From assembly GCF_001866655.1 (NCBI RefSeq), contig NZ_MLYR01000005.1, positions 1 to 64,000 on the forward strand: 64,000 nt of DNA, given 5' to 3'. Both the position numbers and the translations under genes were made by a program. Positions 1-8,551 of the stretch are shown here, one piece after another (the stretch's first letter is position 1; every line of letters begins with the position of its first letter). Source of the stretch: Bacillus sp. MUM 116. GTDB lineage: Bacteria; Bacillota; Bacilli; Bacillales; Cytobacillaceae. The notes under the pieces were generated by a model. That model saw only the letters and a program-made list of their open reading frames with translations. It was not told the DNA's origin and ran no database searches.

Positions 1-63
1 ATATATTACCTTTTTGCTTTAATTTCTATCCTTAATATCATGATAAATAAAGTGTTGTTTTGA

Positions 64-77
64 TGGAAACGCTTCCA
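64..77. promoter_or_regulatory. Candidate CcpA cre site 1
   Basis: TGGAAACGCTTCCA is a near-perfect palindrome that fits the catabolite-responsive element TGWAARCGYTWNCW at every position except the third. It lies about 100 bases upstream of the sdhC -35 box, so it could serve sdhC or a gene to the left of the window. Confidence 0.55.
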
Positions 78-94
78 AAATCAACCTCTAAAAA

Positions 95-108
95 TGTAAG
101 CGCTTAGC
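95..108. promoter_or_regulatory. Candidate CcpA cre site 2
   Basis: TGTAAGCGCTTAGC matches the cre consensus TGWAARCGYTWNCW closely. Together with the site 31 bases upstream it forms a tandem pair spaced about three helical turns apart, which suggests carbon catabolite control of the TCA-cycle operon. Confidence 0.6.
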
Positions 109-174
109 ACTCTCTTTTACTATTAAATTCAATAAAAAAATGTATTTTTAGAAAATAATTCTGTATACGGTTTC

Positions 175-203
175 TTGACGCTATTTGTCGACAGGAGTAA
201 AAT
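175..203 (+). promoter_or_regulatory. SigA promoter of sdhCAB
   Basis: TTGACG, a 17-base spacer, then TAAAAT. This is a strong match to the vegetative SigA consensus, with the start point expected near position 210 and a leader of about 105 bases. Confidence 0.7.
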
Positions 204-316
204 GGACATGTCACAAATTTGTCATAGTGATGCTAGGTTGAAATTTCTTTTTAAAAAGTCTATAAAAAAAAGGAAAGAAACTTAACATCATTCTTATTAT
301 TTAAGGGGGGTAAATT

Positions 317-925
317 ATGGCGGGAAATCGAGAATTTATTTCGCGAAGAGTGCACTCGCTGCTGGGAGTCATTCCTATTGGATTGTTCCTAATCGTGCAC
401 CTTGTAGTCAACCATGCTGCAACAGGGGGAGCAGAATCCTTTCAAAAAGCAGTAAATTTCATGGAAGGTCTTCCATTCCTAAACGTGTTAGAATGGGTAT
501 TAATTTATTTGCCATTATTATTTCATGCAATCTACGGGCTTTATATTGCATTTACATCAAAAAGCAATGTTGGCAGAATGGGCTTTTTCAGAAACTGGAT
601 GTACATCCTTCAGCGTATTACTGGAGTAATTGCCCTGATCTTTATTGCATGGCATGTTTGGGAAACACGTATTGCGATGGCATTTGGAACAGAGCTTAAC
701 TTCCAAATGATGGCGGATATTTTATCTTCACCATTCATGTTCGGGTTTTATTTAGTGGGAGTTATTTCAGTTATTTTCCACTTCTCAAATGGTTTATGGT
801 CATTCATGGTTAGCTGGGGAATTACCATTTCACCACGTTCACAAGTCATTTCTACATATGTGACTTTAATTATTTTCGTGTTGCTTTCCATTATTGGAAT
901 TCAAGCGCTTCTAGCATTTGTGTGA
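317..925 (+). CDS. sdhC: Succinate dehydrogenase cytochrome b558 subunit
   Basis: Membrane anchor of respiratory complex II. It binds haem b and passes electrons from the SdhAB head to menaquinone. The 202-residue protein has the usual five hydrophobic segments (from about residues 13, 58, 93, 137 and 178) and conserved histidines inside or beside them (for example H13, H28, H66, H113), the pattern of the single-subunit two-haem Bacillus cytochrome b558. The ATG is preceded by a strong AAGGGGGG ribosome site. It is the first gene of sdhC-sdhA-sdhB, and the length and order match B. subtilis. Transcription should come from the SigA promoter at 175-203. Confidence 0.95.
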   Translation: MAGNREFISRRVHSLLGVIPIGLFLIVHLVVNHAATGGAESFQKAVNFMEGLPFLNVLEWVLIYLPLLFHAIYGLYIAFTSKSNVGRMGFFRNWMYILQRITGVIALIFIAWHVWETRIAMAFGTELNFQMMADILSSPFMFGFYLVGVISVIFHFSNGLWSFMVSWGITISPRSQVISTYVTLIIFVLLSIIGIQALLAFV

Positions 926-979
926 TCAAGGTAATTTTGAACGGAAAATATTGGATTTAGGATTAGGGAGTGAGTCACG

Positions 980-2731
980 ATGAGTAAAGGTAAGGTGATC
1001 GTAGTCGGCGGCGGTTTAGCTGGCTTGATGGCAACCGTCAAGGTGGCAGAATCAGGGACACCGGTAGAGTTATTTTCTCTTGTTCCGGTTAAACGTTCTC
1101 ACTCTGTTTGTGCCCAAGGTGGTATTAATGGAGCAGTAAATACAAAAGGGGAAGGCGACTCTCCTTGGATTCACTTTGACGATACAATTTATGGCGGGGA
1201 CTTCTTAGCAAATCAGCCTCCGGTTAAGGCGATGTGTGATGCAGCACCTGGTATTATTCACTTATTTGACCGGATGGGAGTTATGTTTAACCGTACCCCT
1301 GAAGGATTACTTGATTTCCGTCGCTTTGGCGGAACACAACATCACCGTACCGCATTTGCCGGTGCAACGACTGGACAGCAGCTTCTTTATGCATTAGATG
1401 AACAAGTTCGTCGTCATGAAGTAGAAGGTTTAGTTACAAAGTACGAAGGCTGGGAATTCCTTGGCGCAGTACTTGATGATGAAGGTGTATGCCGCGGTGT
1501 TGTTGCTCAAGATTTAAGAACAATGGAGATTAAATCTTTCGTTGCCGATGCGGTCATTATGGCAACAGGCGGCCCTGGGATTATCTTTGGTAAATCAACT
1601 AACTCTGTTATTAATACAGGTTCTGCTGCGTCAATTTTATATCAACAAGGTGTTTATTATGCAAATGGTGAAATGATTCAAATTCACCCAACTGCGATTC
1701 CTGGTGATGATAAGCTGCGTCTTATGAGTGAATCAGCTCGTGGGGAAGGCGGTCGTATTTGGACATATAAAGACGGTAAACCTTGGTATTTCTTAGAGGA
1801 AAAATATCCTGCATATGGTAACCTCGTACCACGTGATATTGCAACACGTGAAATTTTCCATGTGTGTGTGGATGATAAACTTGGTGTTAATGGTGAAAAT
1901 ATGGTATTCCTTGATCTTTCACACAAGGATCCACATGAATTAGATGTTAAATTAGGTGGAATTATCGAGATTTATGAAAAATTCGTTGGCGATGATCCAC
2001 GTAAAGTTCCAATGAAAATTTTCCCTGCTGTCCACTATTCTATGGGCGGAATGTGGGTTGACTATGATCAAATGACGAACATCCCTGGCTTGTTTGCCGC
2101 TGGTGAATGTGATTATTCACAACATGGTGCGAACCGTTTAGGAGCGAATTCATTATTATCAGCCATTTATGGTGGTTCTGTTGCAGGTCCAAATGCGGTT
2201 CGGTATATTGAAGGACTTGAAAAGAGTTCGGATGCTATTCCTTCTTCCATTTTTGATCGTAAAGTGAAAGAAGAAGAACAAAAATGGAATTCAATTATGT
2301 CTTTGGATGGCAACGAAAATGCATATATTCTTCATAAAGAGCTTGGCGAATGGATGACAGATAACGTAACCGTTGTTCGTTACAATGATCGCTTGTTAAA
2401 GACTGATGAAAAAATTCAAGAGCTTATAGAGCGCTATAAGAAAATCAATATCAATGATACAGCTAAGTGGAGCAACCAAGGAGCAGCGTTCACACGTCAA
2501 TTGCAAAACATGCTTCAGCTTGCACGTGTTATTACACTTGGTGCATATAATCGTAACGAGAGCCGCGGTGCTCACTATAAGCCTGATTTCCCAGAGCGGA
2601 ATGATGAGGAATTTATGAAAACAACAATGGCTAAATTTGTTGATGCAAGTTCTGCTCCAGCTTTACATTACGAGGATATTGATATTTCACTTCTTAAGCC
2701 ACGCAAGCGTGACTATACTAAAAAGCATTAA
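980..2731 (+). CDS. sdhA: Succinate dehydrogenase flavoprotein subunit
   Basis: Catalytic subunit of complex II, oxidising succinate to fumarate with covalently bound FAD on the inner face of the membrane. The N-terminus has the dinucleotide-binding GGGLAGL motif (about residues 10-16), followed by the SHSVCAQGGING segment around the flavin-linking histidine. The active-site RGEGG segment (about residue 255) and the HYSMGG and GANRLGANSL motifs of the C-terminal half are present. It has 583 residues, typical of Bacillus SdhA (about 586). The start is an ATG behind AGGGAGTGA. It lies 54 bases after sdhC and 20 bases before sdhB in one operon. Confidence 0.96.
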   Translation: MSKGKVIVVGGGLAGLMATVKVAESGTPVELFSLVPVKRSHSVCAQGGINGAVNTKGEGDSPWIHFDDTIYGGDFLANQPPVKAMCDAAPGIIHLFDRMGVMFNRTPEGLLDFRRFGGTQHHRTAFAGATTGQQLLYALDEQVRRHEVEGLVTKYEGWEFLGAVLDDEGVCRGVVAQDLRTMEIKSFVADAVIMATGGPGIIFGKSTNSVINTGSAASILYQQGVYYANGEMIQIHPTAIPGDDKLRLMSESARGEGGRIWTYKDGKPWYFLEEKYPAYGNLVPRDIATREIFHVCVDDKLGVNGENMVFLDLSHKDPHELDVKLGGIIEIYEKFVGDDPRKVPMKIFPAVHYSMGGMWVDYDQMTNIPGLFAAGECDYSQHGANRLGANSLLSAIYGGSVAGPNAVRYIEGLEKSSDAIPSSIFDRKVKEEEQKWNSIMSLDGNENAYILHKELGEWMTDNVTVVRYNDRLLKTDEKIQELIERYKKININDTAKWSNQGAAFTRQLQNMLQLARVITLGAYNRNESRGAHYKPDFPERNDEEFMKTTMAKFVDASSAPALHYEDIDISLLKPRKRDYTKKH

Positions 2732-2751
2732 TGAAAGGGGAGTAGGAAGAA

Positions 2752-3513
2752 ATGGCTGAAACAAAAACAGTAAAATTTATTATAACCCGTCAGGATACCC
2801 CAGATTCTGCTCCTTTCGAGGAAGAATTCGAGGTTCCATACCGTCCGAATATGAACGTAATCTCGGCGTTAATGGAAATTCGCAGAAATCCTGTTAACAC
2901 AAAAGGACAGGCTACAACCCCAATTACTTGGGAAATGAACTGTCTTGAAGAAGTTTGCGGTGCTTGTTCAATGGTTATCAATGGTAAGCCTCGCCAATCT
3001 TGTTCGGCACTTGTCGATAAATTAGAGCAGCCAATTCGCTTGGCGCCAATGAAAACATTCCCGGTTGTCCGCGACTTGCAAATTGACCGTAGCAGAATGT
3101 TTAATGCTTTAAAGAAAGTAAAAGCATGGATTCCAATCGATGGTACCTACGATTTAGGTCCTGGACCACGTATGCCTGAGAAAAAACGTCAATGGGCTTA
3201 CGAGCTTTCTAAATGTATGACATGTGGTGTTTGTTTAGAAGCATGTCCAAATGTGAACGACAAAACAAACTTTATGGGACCAGCTGCATTTAACCAAGTT
3301 CGTTTGTTCAATGCTCACCCAACTGGTGAAATGAATAAAGCGGAACGTTTAAATGCCTTTATGGAAGATGGCGGAATGCAAGGCTGTGGGAACTCACAAA
3401 ACTGTGTGCAATCTTGTCCGAAAGGAATTCCAATTACAACCTCCATCGCAGCTGTTAACCGTGATGCTACCTTCCAATCATTCAGAAACTTCTTTGGAAG
3501 CGACAACGATTAA
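2752..3513 (+). CDS. sdhB: Succinate dehydrogenase iron-sulfur subunit
   Basis: Electron-transfer subunit of complex II carrying the 2Fe-2S, 4Fe-4S and 3Fe-4S clusters. The plant-type ferredoxin cysteines appear as C-(4)-CGAC-(11)-C near residues 65-85. The C-terminal clusters are marked by CMTCGVCLEACP and CGNSQNCVQSCPKG. The 253-residue length equals that of B. subtilis SdhB. The ATG follows AAGGGGAG. It is the last gene of the operon and is followed at once by a strong terminator. Confidence 0.96.
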   Translation: MAETKTVKFIITRQDTPDSAPFEEEFEVPYRPNMNVISALMEIRRNPVNTKGQATTPITWEMNCLEEVCGACSMVINGKPRQSCSALVDKLEQPIRLAPMKTFPVVRDLQIDRSRMFNALKKVKAWIPIDGTYDLGPGPRMPEKKRQWAYELSKCMTCGVCLEACPNVNDKTNFMGPAAFNQVRLFNAHPTGEMNKAERLNAFMEDGGMQGCGNSQNCVQSCPKGIPITTSIAAVNRDATFQSFRNFFGSDND

Positions 3514-3519
3514 TCAAGA

Positions 3520-3558
3520 AAAACCTTCTTTTCTGTTCCGGAAAAGAAGGTTTTTTTT
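3520..3558 (+). terminator. Rho-independent terminator of sdhCAB
   Basis: A 12-base-pair perfect stem (AACCTTCTTTTC with GAAAAGAAGGTT), a 7-base loop, then a run of eight T. Confidence 0.9.
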
Positions 3559-3583
3559 AATATAAGTTTTCTTGTGACCCTTT

Positions 3584-3592
3584 TGTTATAAT
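3584..3592 (+). promoter_or_regulatory. Extended -10 promoter candidate
   Basis: TGTTATAAT is a perfect extended -10 box about 25 bases before the sortase-like gene. No good -35 box is visible at 16-18 bases. Confidence 0.45.
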
Positions 3593-3616
3593 GAAAGTAA
3601 TTTGAAAAAGGATGGT

Positions 3617-4009
3617 ATGGTGAAAGTGAAATCAAAGATTCCACTTCTGCTTGTTTTAGCAGGACTTATATTAATAGGGATTGGGGTTTGGCAGTTTATC
3701 GATGTGAAAGTGCAAACAAAGGCATCTTTAAATGAAGCAAAAGAAATTGTCTCAGAACAGCAGCAGGCTGATTCAACCCAAAAACGTCACCTTGGTGAAT
3801 TAAAAAAAGGTGATTCATTAATGGTAAAAGATTCAACGGGCAACAATGAATATGAAATTACCTTTATGAAAATTGTAAAAGCCAATGATACCCGTGTTAT
3901 TACCTTGCAAAATAAACAAGAGGAATTGATTTTAACCACCTGTTATCCTTTCAGATATGTAGGAAATGCGCCAAAACGATATATTATTTATGCTAAGCCA
4001 AAATCGTAG
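3617..4009 (+). CDS. Truncated class D sortase-like membrane protein
   Basis: The protein has about 130 residues. It starts with one transmembrane segment (about residues 6-25), then a short polar stretch, then the second half of a sortase domain: LGELKKGDSLMV, followed near the end by LILTTCYPF (the TLxTC motif with the nucleophilic cysteine) and APKRYIIYA (the conserved arginine). Family sortases are about 190-210 residues. The half that should hold the catalytic histidine (GHR-type motif) is missing, and nothing equivalent can be seen. The ATG at 3617 is preferred over an upstream TTG at 3602 because AAAAAGGA sits correctly before it. It stands alone between two terminators. It is either a degraded sortase or a reduced, non-transpeptidase relative; catalytic activity is unlikely. 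Confidence 0.7.
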   Translation: MVKVKSKIPLLLVLAGLILIGIGVWQFIDVKVQTKASLNEAKEIVSEQQQADSTQKRHLGELKKGDSLMVKDSTGNNEYEITFMKIVKANDTRVITLQNKQEELILTTCYPFRYVGNAPKRYIIYAKPKS

Positions 4010-4036
4010 AAAAGTTCCAGAGTATTGGAACTTTTT
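4010..4036 (+). terminator. Terminator after the sortase-like gene
   Basis: AAAGTTCC and GGAACTTT form an 8-base-pair stem with an 8-base loop and a T-rich tail. The 3' arm also contains the -35 box of the next promoter. Confidence 0.7.
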
Positions 4037-4053
4037 ATTTTTTGAATTATAAT
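4025..4053 (+). promoter_or_regulatory. SigA promoter of ysmA
   Basis: TTGGAA, 17 bases, TATAAT. The -35 box overlaps the descending arm of the preceding terminator. Confidence 0.6.
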
Positions 4054-4111
4054 GAGAATAAAGTGAAATGAATGACTATTCATTTTTGTAAAAAGGAGGT
4101 GTGAAAACAAC

Positions 4112-4576
4112 ATGGCAAAAGCAAAATACATTGACGATTTCCATAAATGGGAGCAGGGATTCTCCTATTTTCTTCCCATCCGTGTTAGATTTTCCGAGAC
4201 AGATATGTTCGGTCATATGAACAATACAGTTCCATTCGTCTATTTTGAGGAAGTACGGACGGAATATTTAAAATCAATTGGATTAATGGATGAATGGGTA
4301 AAGCCTGAAAGTGTTACATTCCCGGTTGTTGCCGATCTTCAATGTGATTTTTTAGAGCAAATTTTTTTCGGGGAGAATTTAAAGGTATATGTAAAAGCAG
4401 CATCAGTCGGCAATTCTTCAGTCGATCTTCATTACATGGGTAAAAAAGAAGATGGTTCAGTTGGATTTGTAGGGAGAGGGACGCTTGTCCAAATTTCGAA
4501 AAGGACTGGCAAAGGGCTTTCATGGTCAGAAAAAATGAGAAGTCTGCTTCAAAAACAAATCGATGTGAAAGTTTAA
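4112..4576 (+). CDS. ysmA: Acyl-CoA thioesterase (hot-dog fold, YsmA)
   Basis: Predicted cytoplasmic thioesterase of the 4-hydroxybenzoyl-CoA thioesterase/YbgC type. The substrate is not known. The family signature is RVRFSETDMFGHMNNTVPF (about residues 24-42), where the aspartate and the GHMNN segment form the active-site region. The rest is a single hot-dog domain of 154 residues, normal for the family. The ATG follows a textbook AAAAGGAGGTG. Position between sdhB and gerE matches ysmA of B. subtilis. The annotation as a thioesterase is solid at family level only. Confidence 0.85.
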   Translation: MAKAKYIDDFHKWEQGFSYFLPIRVRFSETDMFGHMNNTVPFVYFEEVRTEYLKSIGLMDEWVKPESVTFPVVADLQCDFLEQIFFGENLKVYVKAASVGNSSVDLHYMGKKEDGSVGFVGRGTLVQISKRTGKGLSWSEKMRSLLQKQIDVKV

Positions 4577-4610
4577 CGAAACAAAATCATTTTTCAGATA
4601 GTATTGTAGT

Positions 4611-4639
4611 CACTACATTTGTGCAGTTCACATATGATA
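4611..4639 (+). promoter_or_regulatory. SigK promoter of gerE
   Basis: CAC, 17 bases, CATATGATA. This fits the SigK pattern (AC at -35, CATA-NNN-TA at -10). B. subtilis gerE is SigK-dependent, so context and motif agree. Confidence 0.65.
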
Positions 4640-4703
4640 TGGTGACTAAATATATACCCACCCCACGGTTCATAACTGGCGAAGGCAAGGAGGGTCACAA
4701 TAC

Positions 4704-4928
4704 TTGAAGGAGAATGATTATACTCACAAGCCATTACTCACCAAACGCGAAAGAGAAGTATTCGAACTGTTAGTACAAGACAAAACAACGAAGGAAATCG
4801 CTGGTGAATTATTTATAAGCGAAAAAACGGTTCGGAATCATATTTCCAATGCCATGCAAAAGCTTGGTGTTAAGGGGCGTTCACAAGCAGTTGTAGAGCT
4901 CCTTCGAATGGGAGAGCTAGAACTTTAA
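4704..4928 (+). CDS. gerE: Late mother-cell sporulation regulator GerE
   Basis: Small LuxR/FixJ-type DNA-binding protein that activates and represses late spore-coat genes in the mother cell after SigK is active. All 74 residues form one LuxR-type helix-turn-helix domain, [13 protein letters not shown] then [20 protein letters not shown]. It differs from B. subtilis GerE at only a few N-terminal residues, and the length is identical. The start is TTG at 4704, chosen by the AAGGAGGG ribosome site 10 bases before it. It is monocistronic, with a SigK-type promoter upstream and a terminator downstream. Confidence 0.96.
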   Translation: MKENDYTHKPLLTKREREVFELLVQDKTTKEIAGELFISEKTVRNHISNAMQKLGVKGRSQAVVELLRMGELEL

Positions 4929-4931
4929 TCA

Positions 4932-4968
4932 TGACCGGCTTCCTTTTGGGGAGGCCGGTTCATATTTT
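4932..4968 (+). terminator. Terminator of gerE
   Basis: ACCGGCTTCC and GGAGGCCGGT form a 10-base-pair stem with one G-T pair. The T tract after it is interrupted. Confidence 0.6.
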
Positions 4969-5053
4969 GAAAGGGAAAAATTTGCGTTCATGTTACGGCT
5001 TGAAATTTAAGCGAAAAAAGTAGAAAATAAATACAAGCTTAATGAATTTTTTT

Positions 5054-5139
5054 AAGGCTGTGTTAAAAGAAATTGTTTATTTTTTAACCCTATTGATTGG
5101 AGCGGAAATCAACAGTCAAGTTTAACACAGCTTTTTTAA
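5054..5139. repeat. MITE-like inverted-repeat element
   Basis: An 86-base element bounded by AGGCTGTGTTAAA and TTTAACACAGCTT, near-perfect 12-13 base inverted repeats, with an AT-rich interior containing TTGATTGGAGCGGAAATC. It has no coding capacity. Elements with GCTGTGTTAAA ends are familiar in Bacillus genomes, so this looks like a small, decayed, non-autonomous repeat. The right end followed by a T run may also act as a terminator. Confidence 0.55.
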
Positions 5140-5206
5140 AGAAAAAGCAAATCATTAAGCGGCGCTTTAAGTTGAGGGGAAAGCATATTATAGGAGTGTA
5201 TGATAC

Positions 5207-5656
5207 ATGGAACTCGAAAATTCACAAAAAGTGAACGGGGAAATGGTGGCGGCAATTGAAAAGGAACTACGGTACATATCCGGAATCATTAAACAAAAAG
5301 GAAGAGAAATGTTAAGTAATTATAAAATTACTCCTCCCCAGTTTGTTGCCTTGCAATGGCTATTTGAAGATGGCGATATGACAATTGGTGAGTTATCAAA
5401 TAAAATGTTCCTTGCCTGCAGCACCACGACTGATTTAGTCGACCGCATGGAGAAAAATCAGCTCCTTGTCCGGGTAAAGGACCCCAATGATCGCCGGGTA
5501 GTAAGAATCCATTTGCTCGAGGAAGGCGAAAGAATCATTGATGAAGTAATCAAAAAGCGACAAGTGTATTTGGAGGAAATCTTAAAAAATTTCACAACAG
5601 ATGAGATTCTTCTGCTCCAAAACAATTTAGGTAAATTGCATCAGGAAATGCGTTAA
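5207..5656 (+). CDS. ysmB: MarR-family transcriptional regulator (YsmB)
   Basis: Winged-helix dimeric repressor-type protein of 149 residues. The DNA-binding core runs from about residue 60 ([30 protein letters not shown]) into the wing with the conserved [12 protein letters not shown] motif (about residues 95-106). The flanking helices are for dimerisation. The ATG follows TAGGAGTG. It precedes racE by 17 bases in the order found in B. subtilis, so the two are probably co-transcribed. Its ligand and targets cannot be read from the sequence. Confidence 0.88.
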   Translation: MELENSQKVNGEMVAAIEKELRYISGIIKQKGREMLSNYKITPPQFVALQWLFEDGDMTIGELSNKMFLACSTTTDLVDRMEKNQLLVRVKDPNDRRVVRIHLLEEGERIIDEVIKKRQVYLEEILKNFTTDEILLLQNNLGKLHQEMR

Positions 5657-5672
5657 AAATGAGGCGAGAAGT

Positions 5673-6467
5673 TTGAAACAACCAATAGGTGTAATTGATT
5701 CCGGCGTTGGCGGTTTAACGGTGGCTAAAGAAATCATTCGCCAGCTTCCAAATGAAAAAATCATTTATTTGGGTGATACGGCACGTTGTCCTTATGGGCC
5801 AAGACCAACAAGGGAAGTTAAAAAATTCACTTGGGAATTAACAACCTTTTTATTAGAAAAGCAGATTAAGATGTTGGTAATCGCTTGCAACACAGCGACA
5901 GCTGTTGCCCTTGATGAAATACGGCGGGAATTAAAGGTTCCGGTGCTTGGGGTCATTTATCCTGGAGCACGGGCCGCGATTAAACGAACGAAGAACTATC
6001 GTGTTGGGATTATTGGAACCCAGGTAACGGTAGAAAGTGGGGCCTATGAAAAGGCATTAAAAGCGTTAAACAGCAGACTGTTTGTAAAAGCTTGTGCCTG
6101 TCCAAAATTTGTACCACTTGTTGAGAGCGGAGAATATGATGGGGAACTTGCTGAAAAAATTGTTACACAATCCTTACAGCCAATGTTAAATTTAAATTTA
6201 GATACCTTAATTTTAGGATGTACCCATTATCCACTGCTCGGACCGCTAATCAAAAAAGTGATGGGGCCCGAGGTCAACGTAATTAGCTCTGGAGATGAAA
6301 CGGCCAGAGAAATAAGTGCCATTCTACAATACAATAACTTGCTCGAAGAGACTGAAGACGATCCGGAACATGAATTCTTTACAACCGGGTCCAGAGGCAT
6401 CTTTTCAAAAATTGCCTCTGAATGGCTGGATATGCCGGTGGACAATGTACAAAAAATTAAATTATAA
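5673..6467 (+). CDS. racE: Glutamate racemase
   Basis: Interconverts L- and D-glutamate to supply D-Glu for peptidoglycan (and poly-gamma-glutamate where made). It has the full two-domain aspartate/glutamate racemase pattern: [12 protein letters not shown] at the N-terminus, the first catalytic cysteine in IACNTATA (C72), and the second in LGCTHYPLL (C183). Length is 264 residues, as expected. The start is TTG, 17 bases after ysmB, with a weak GAGGCGAG ribosome site. A terminator follows. Confidence 0.94.
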   Translation: MKQPIGVIDSGVGGLTVAKEIIRQLPNEKIIYLGDTARCPYGPRPTREVKKFTWELTTFLLEKQIKMLVIACNTATAVALDEIRRELKVPVLGVIYPGARAAIKRTKNYRVGIIGTQVTVESGAYEKALKALNSRLFVKACACPKFVPLVESGEYDGELAEKIVTQSLQPMLNLNLDTLILGCTHYPLLGPLIKKVMGPEVNVISSGDETAREISAILQYNNLLEETEDDPEHEFFTTGSRGIFSKIASEWLDMPVDNVQKIKL

Positions 6468-6469
6468 AA

Positions 6470-6498
6470 TGGAGCTCCTTTAGGGGCTCTTTTGTATT
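6470..6498 (+). terminator. Terminator of ysmB-racE
   Basis: GAGCTCC and GGGGCTC form a short stem with a 4-base loop, followed by TTTTGTATTTTT. Confidence 0.75.
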
Positions 6499-6602
6499 TT
6501 TAAAGATTTTTTATGAATGTCCAAATTTTTTTTTCAAGACGGTCTAAATTTCCGGAAGGCTCGTATATATGGTAGTACAAACTGTCTTGGGAGGGAATTT
6601 GT

Positions 6603-7670
6603 ATGTCTATAAATAAAAATAAAGCTGTCATCCTTGTTTCGGCTATGTTTGCTTCAAGCGTTCTATTATCTGGATGTGGCTTGTTTAGTACCGAAGCAGA
6701 AAAGAAAATTGATCCGCCGAAAACCGTTTCTATGGACAACACCAACAGTACCAAAAAGGATAGCAAGGAAGCGGTGGCAAAAACAGAAAATGCACAAAAC
6801 ACCGTTAATACAGAACTATATCTCATCGATAAAAATGGTTATGTAGTACCACAAACATTAGCGTTGCCGAAGAAAACTTCAACTGCTACACAGGCTTTAG
6901 AATACCTGGTCGATAATGGGCCGGTTACTGATATGCTGCCAAACGGCTTTAGAGGAGTCATTCCGGCAGAAACAACCATGTCTATGAAGATTACAGACGG
7001 AGTTGCCCATGTTGATTTTTCAAAGGAATTTAAAAACTATCAGCCTGGGGATGAACTAAAAATTTTACAATCCATCACTTGGACTCTAACCCAATTTGAT
7101 TCCGTTAAGTCTGTACAGTTATCCATGAACGGGCATCCATTAACGGAAATGCCGGTGAACGGAACACCGATCAGCGACCACTTAACAAGATCTATTGGAA
7201 TTAATATTGATACAACGGATATAGCGGACATTACCAATACAAAACCGGTAACCGTATACTATATCGGCGGTGAAAAAAAGGGCTCTTACTACTATGTACC
7301 GGTCACACGTCGTGTTAGCAATTCTGAAAAAGACAATATAACTGCAGCTGTTAAGGAATTAATCCAAGGACCGAGTCAGAAGTCTAACTTACTATCAGAA
7401 TTTATGTCCGATGCAAAACTTCTTGAAGCTCCGAAGATGGAAAATGGACAAGTGACATTGAACTTTAATGAGAATATATACGGAAGCTTTGAAGATAAGG
7501 AAATTTCACAGTCGTTATTAAACTCTATTGTGTTAACGTTAACAGAGCAGCCGGGGATTGAAAAAGTTGCGATTGAAGTAAAAGGAAAATCAGATCTTAA
7601 AAATGACCAGGGAAAAAAATTATCGGCGCCGGTATCCCGTCCGGAAAAAGTAAATACAGGTAGTTTTTAA
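6603..7670 (+). CDS. gerM: Sporulation/germination lipoprotein GerM
   Basis: Lipoprotein needed in B. subtilis for efficient spore formation and germination, thought to act on the engulfing membranes and septal peptidoglycan. A signal peptide ends in LLSGCG, with the lipidated cysteine at residue 25. A polar Lys/Thr/Asn-rich linker follows, then two GerMN domains (about residues 75-185 and 210-330). Length is 355 residues, near the usual. The ATG follows TTGGGAGGGAA. It stands alone between racE and rph. SigE dependence is expected from B. subtilis, but no convincing SigE boxes were found. Confidence 0.93.
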   Translation: MSINKNKAVILVSAMFASSVLLSGCGLFSTEAEKKIDPPKTVSMDNTNSTKKDSKEAVAKTENAQNTVNTELYLIDKNGYVVPQTLALPKKTSTATQALEYLVDNGPVTDMLPNGFRGVIPAETTMSMKITDGVAHVDFSKEFKNYQPGDELKILQSITWTLTQFDSVKSVQLSMNGHPLTEMPVNGTPISDHLTRSIGINIDTTDIADITNTKPVTVYYIGGEKKGSYYYVPVTRRVSNSEKDNITAAVKELIQGPSQKSNLLSEFMSDAKLLEAPKMENGQVTLNFNENIYGSFEDKEISQSLLNSIVLTLTEQPGIEKVAIEVKGKSDLKNDQGKKLSAPVSRPEKVNTGSF

Positions 7671-7681
7671 AAAAATTTTTT

Positions 7682-7690
7682 TGTTATACT
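7682..7690 (+). promoter_or_regulatory. Extended -10 promoter of rph operon
   Basis: TGTTATACT, an extended -10 SigA box about 100 bases before rph. No clear -35 box is present. Confidence 0.45.
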
Positions 7691-7792
7691 ATATAGTGAA
7701 CATGAAAGAGGTTGGCTTCCTGCCGCCTCTTCTTTATTTGCCAGGCATCAGGCTTATGTTTATTTTAGAGCTTGATTAGGAAGGAGGATAAT

Positions 7793-8551
7793 ATGGTACG
7801 AATTGATGGACGCGAACCATTACAGCTAAGACCGATACATATTGAAACAAACTATTTAAAGCATCCAGAGGGCTCGGTGCTCATTTCTGTCGGTGATACA
7901 AAAGTAATTTGTACTGCAACAATCGAAGACAGGGTTCCGCACTTTATGAGAGGGGAAGGCAAGGGCTGGATTACTGCGGAATATTCAATGCTTCCAAGGG
8001 CCACTGAATCGAGAAATGTAAGAGAATCCTCCAAAGGAAAAGTTTCGGGAAGGACAATGGAAATTCAGCGGTTGATTGGACGTGCTTTAAGAGCAATCGT
8101 AGATTTACATGCTCTAGGAGAAAAAACGGTTTGGATTGATTGTGATGTCATTCAGGCTGATGGCGGCACTCGTACCGCTTCGATTACCGGAGCGTTTGTC
8201 GCGATGACTCTGGCCTTAAATGAATTGGCGGAAAAAAGAGCAATGAAATTTCCGATTACCGATTTCCTGGCGGCTACGAGTGTTGGAATTTTAGAAGATA
8301 ACACAACAATTTTGGATTTGAATTATCCGGAGGACTCTAGTGCAAAGGTTGATATGAATGTCGTCATGACCGGTGGCGGCGAGTTTGTGGAGCTGCAAGG
8401 AACAGGTGAGGAATCTACTTTTTCCTACAATCAGCTTCATGAATTACTAAATGCGGCTCAAGCAGGATTGAGTGAACTTTTTGAGCATCAAAGAATCGCC
8501 CTTGGCGCAGACATTACCGAAAAAATTGAAGAAAGAAGAATGAAAAAATGA
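7793..8551 (+). CDS. rph: Ribonuclease PH
   Basis: Phosphorolytic 3'-5' exoribonuclease that trims tRNA 3' ends; it works as a hexamer in the cytoplasm. The whole 252-residue protein is one RNase PH fold, with [27 protein letters not shown], the phosphate-binding [17 protein letters not shown] segment and [14 protein letters not shown]. The ATG at 7793 is used because AAGGAGG stands 6 bases before it; an in-frame TTG 21 bases upstream overlaps that ribosome site and is unlikely. It overlaps rdgB by ATGA, so rph, rdgB and ysnB are translationally coupled. Confidence 0.95.
   Translation: MVRIDGREPLQLRPIHIETNYLKHPEGSVLISVGDTKVICTATIEDRVPHFMRGEGKGWITAEYSMLPRATESRNVRESSKGKVSGRTMEIQRLIGRALRAIVDLHALGEKTVWIDCDVIQADGGTRTASITGAFVAMTLALNELAEKRAMKFPITDFLAATSVGILEDNTTILDLNYPEDSSAKVDMNVVMTGGGEFVELQGTGEESTFSYNQLHELLNAAQAGLSELFEHQRIALGADITEKIEERRMKK

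Larger units (their letters stand above)
1..316. other. sdhC upstream region
   Basis: This 316-base AT-rich stretch has no gene. It holds two CcpA-like operators and the sdhC promoter (listed separately) and a leader of about 105 bases ahead of sdhC. In B. subtilis the sdhC leader is a target of the small RNA FsrA; no match to that pairing region was established here. Confidence 0.6.

Noticed and set aside
6540..6570. SigE promoter for gerM
   Set aside because: CGTATATA resembles a -10 box, but no -35 box stands at 13-15 bases, so I did not call it although SigE control is expected.
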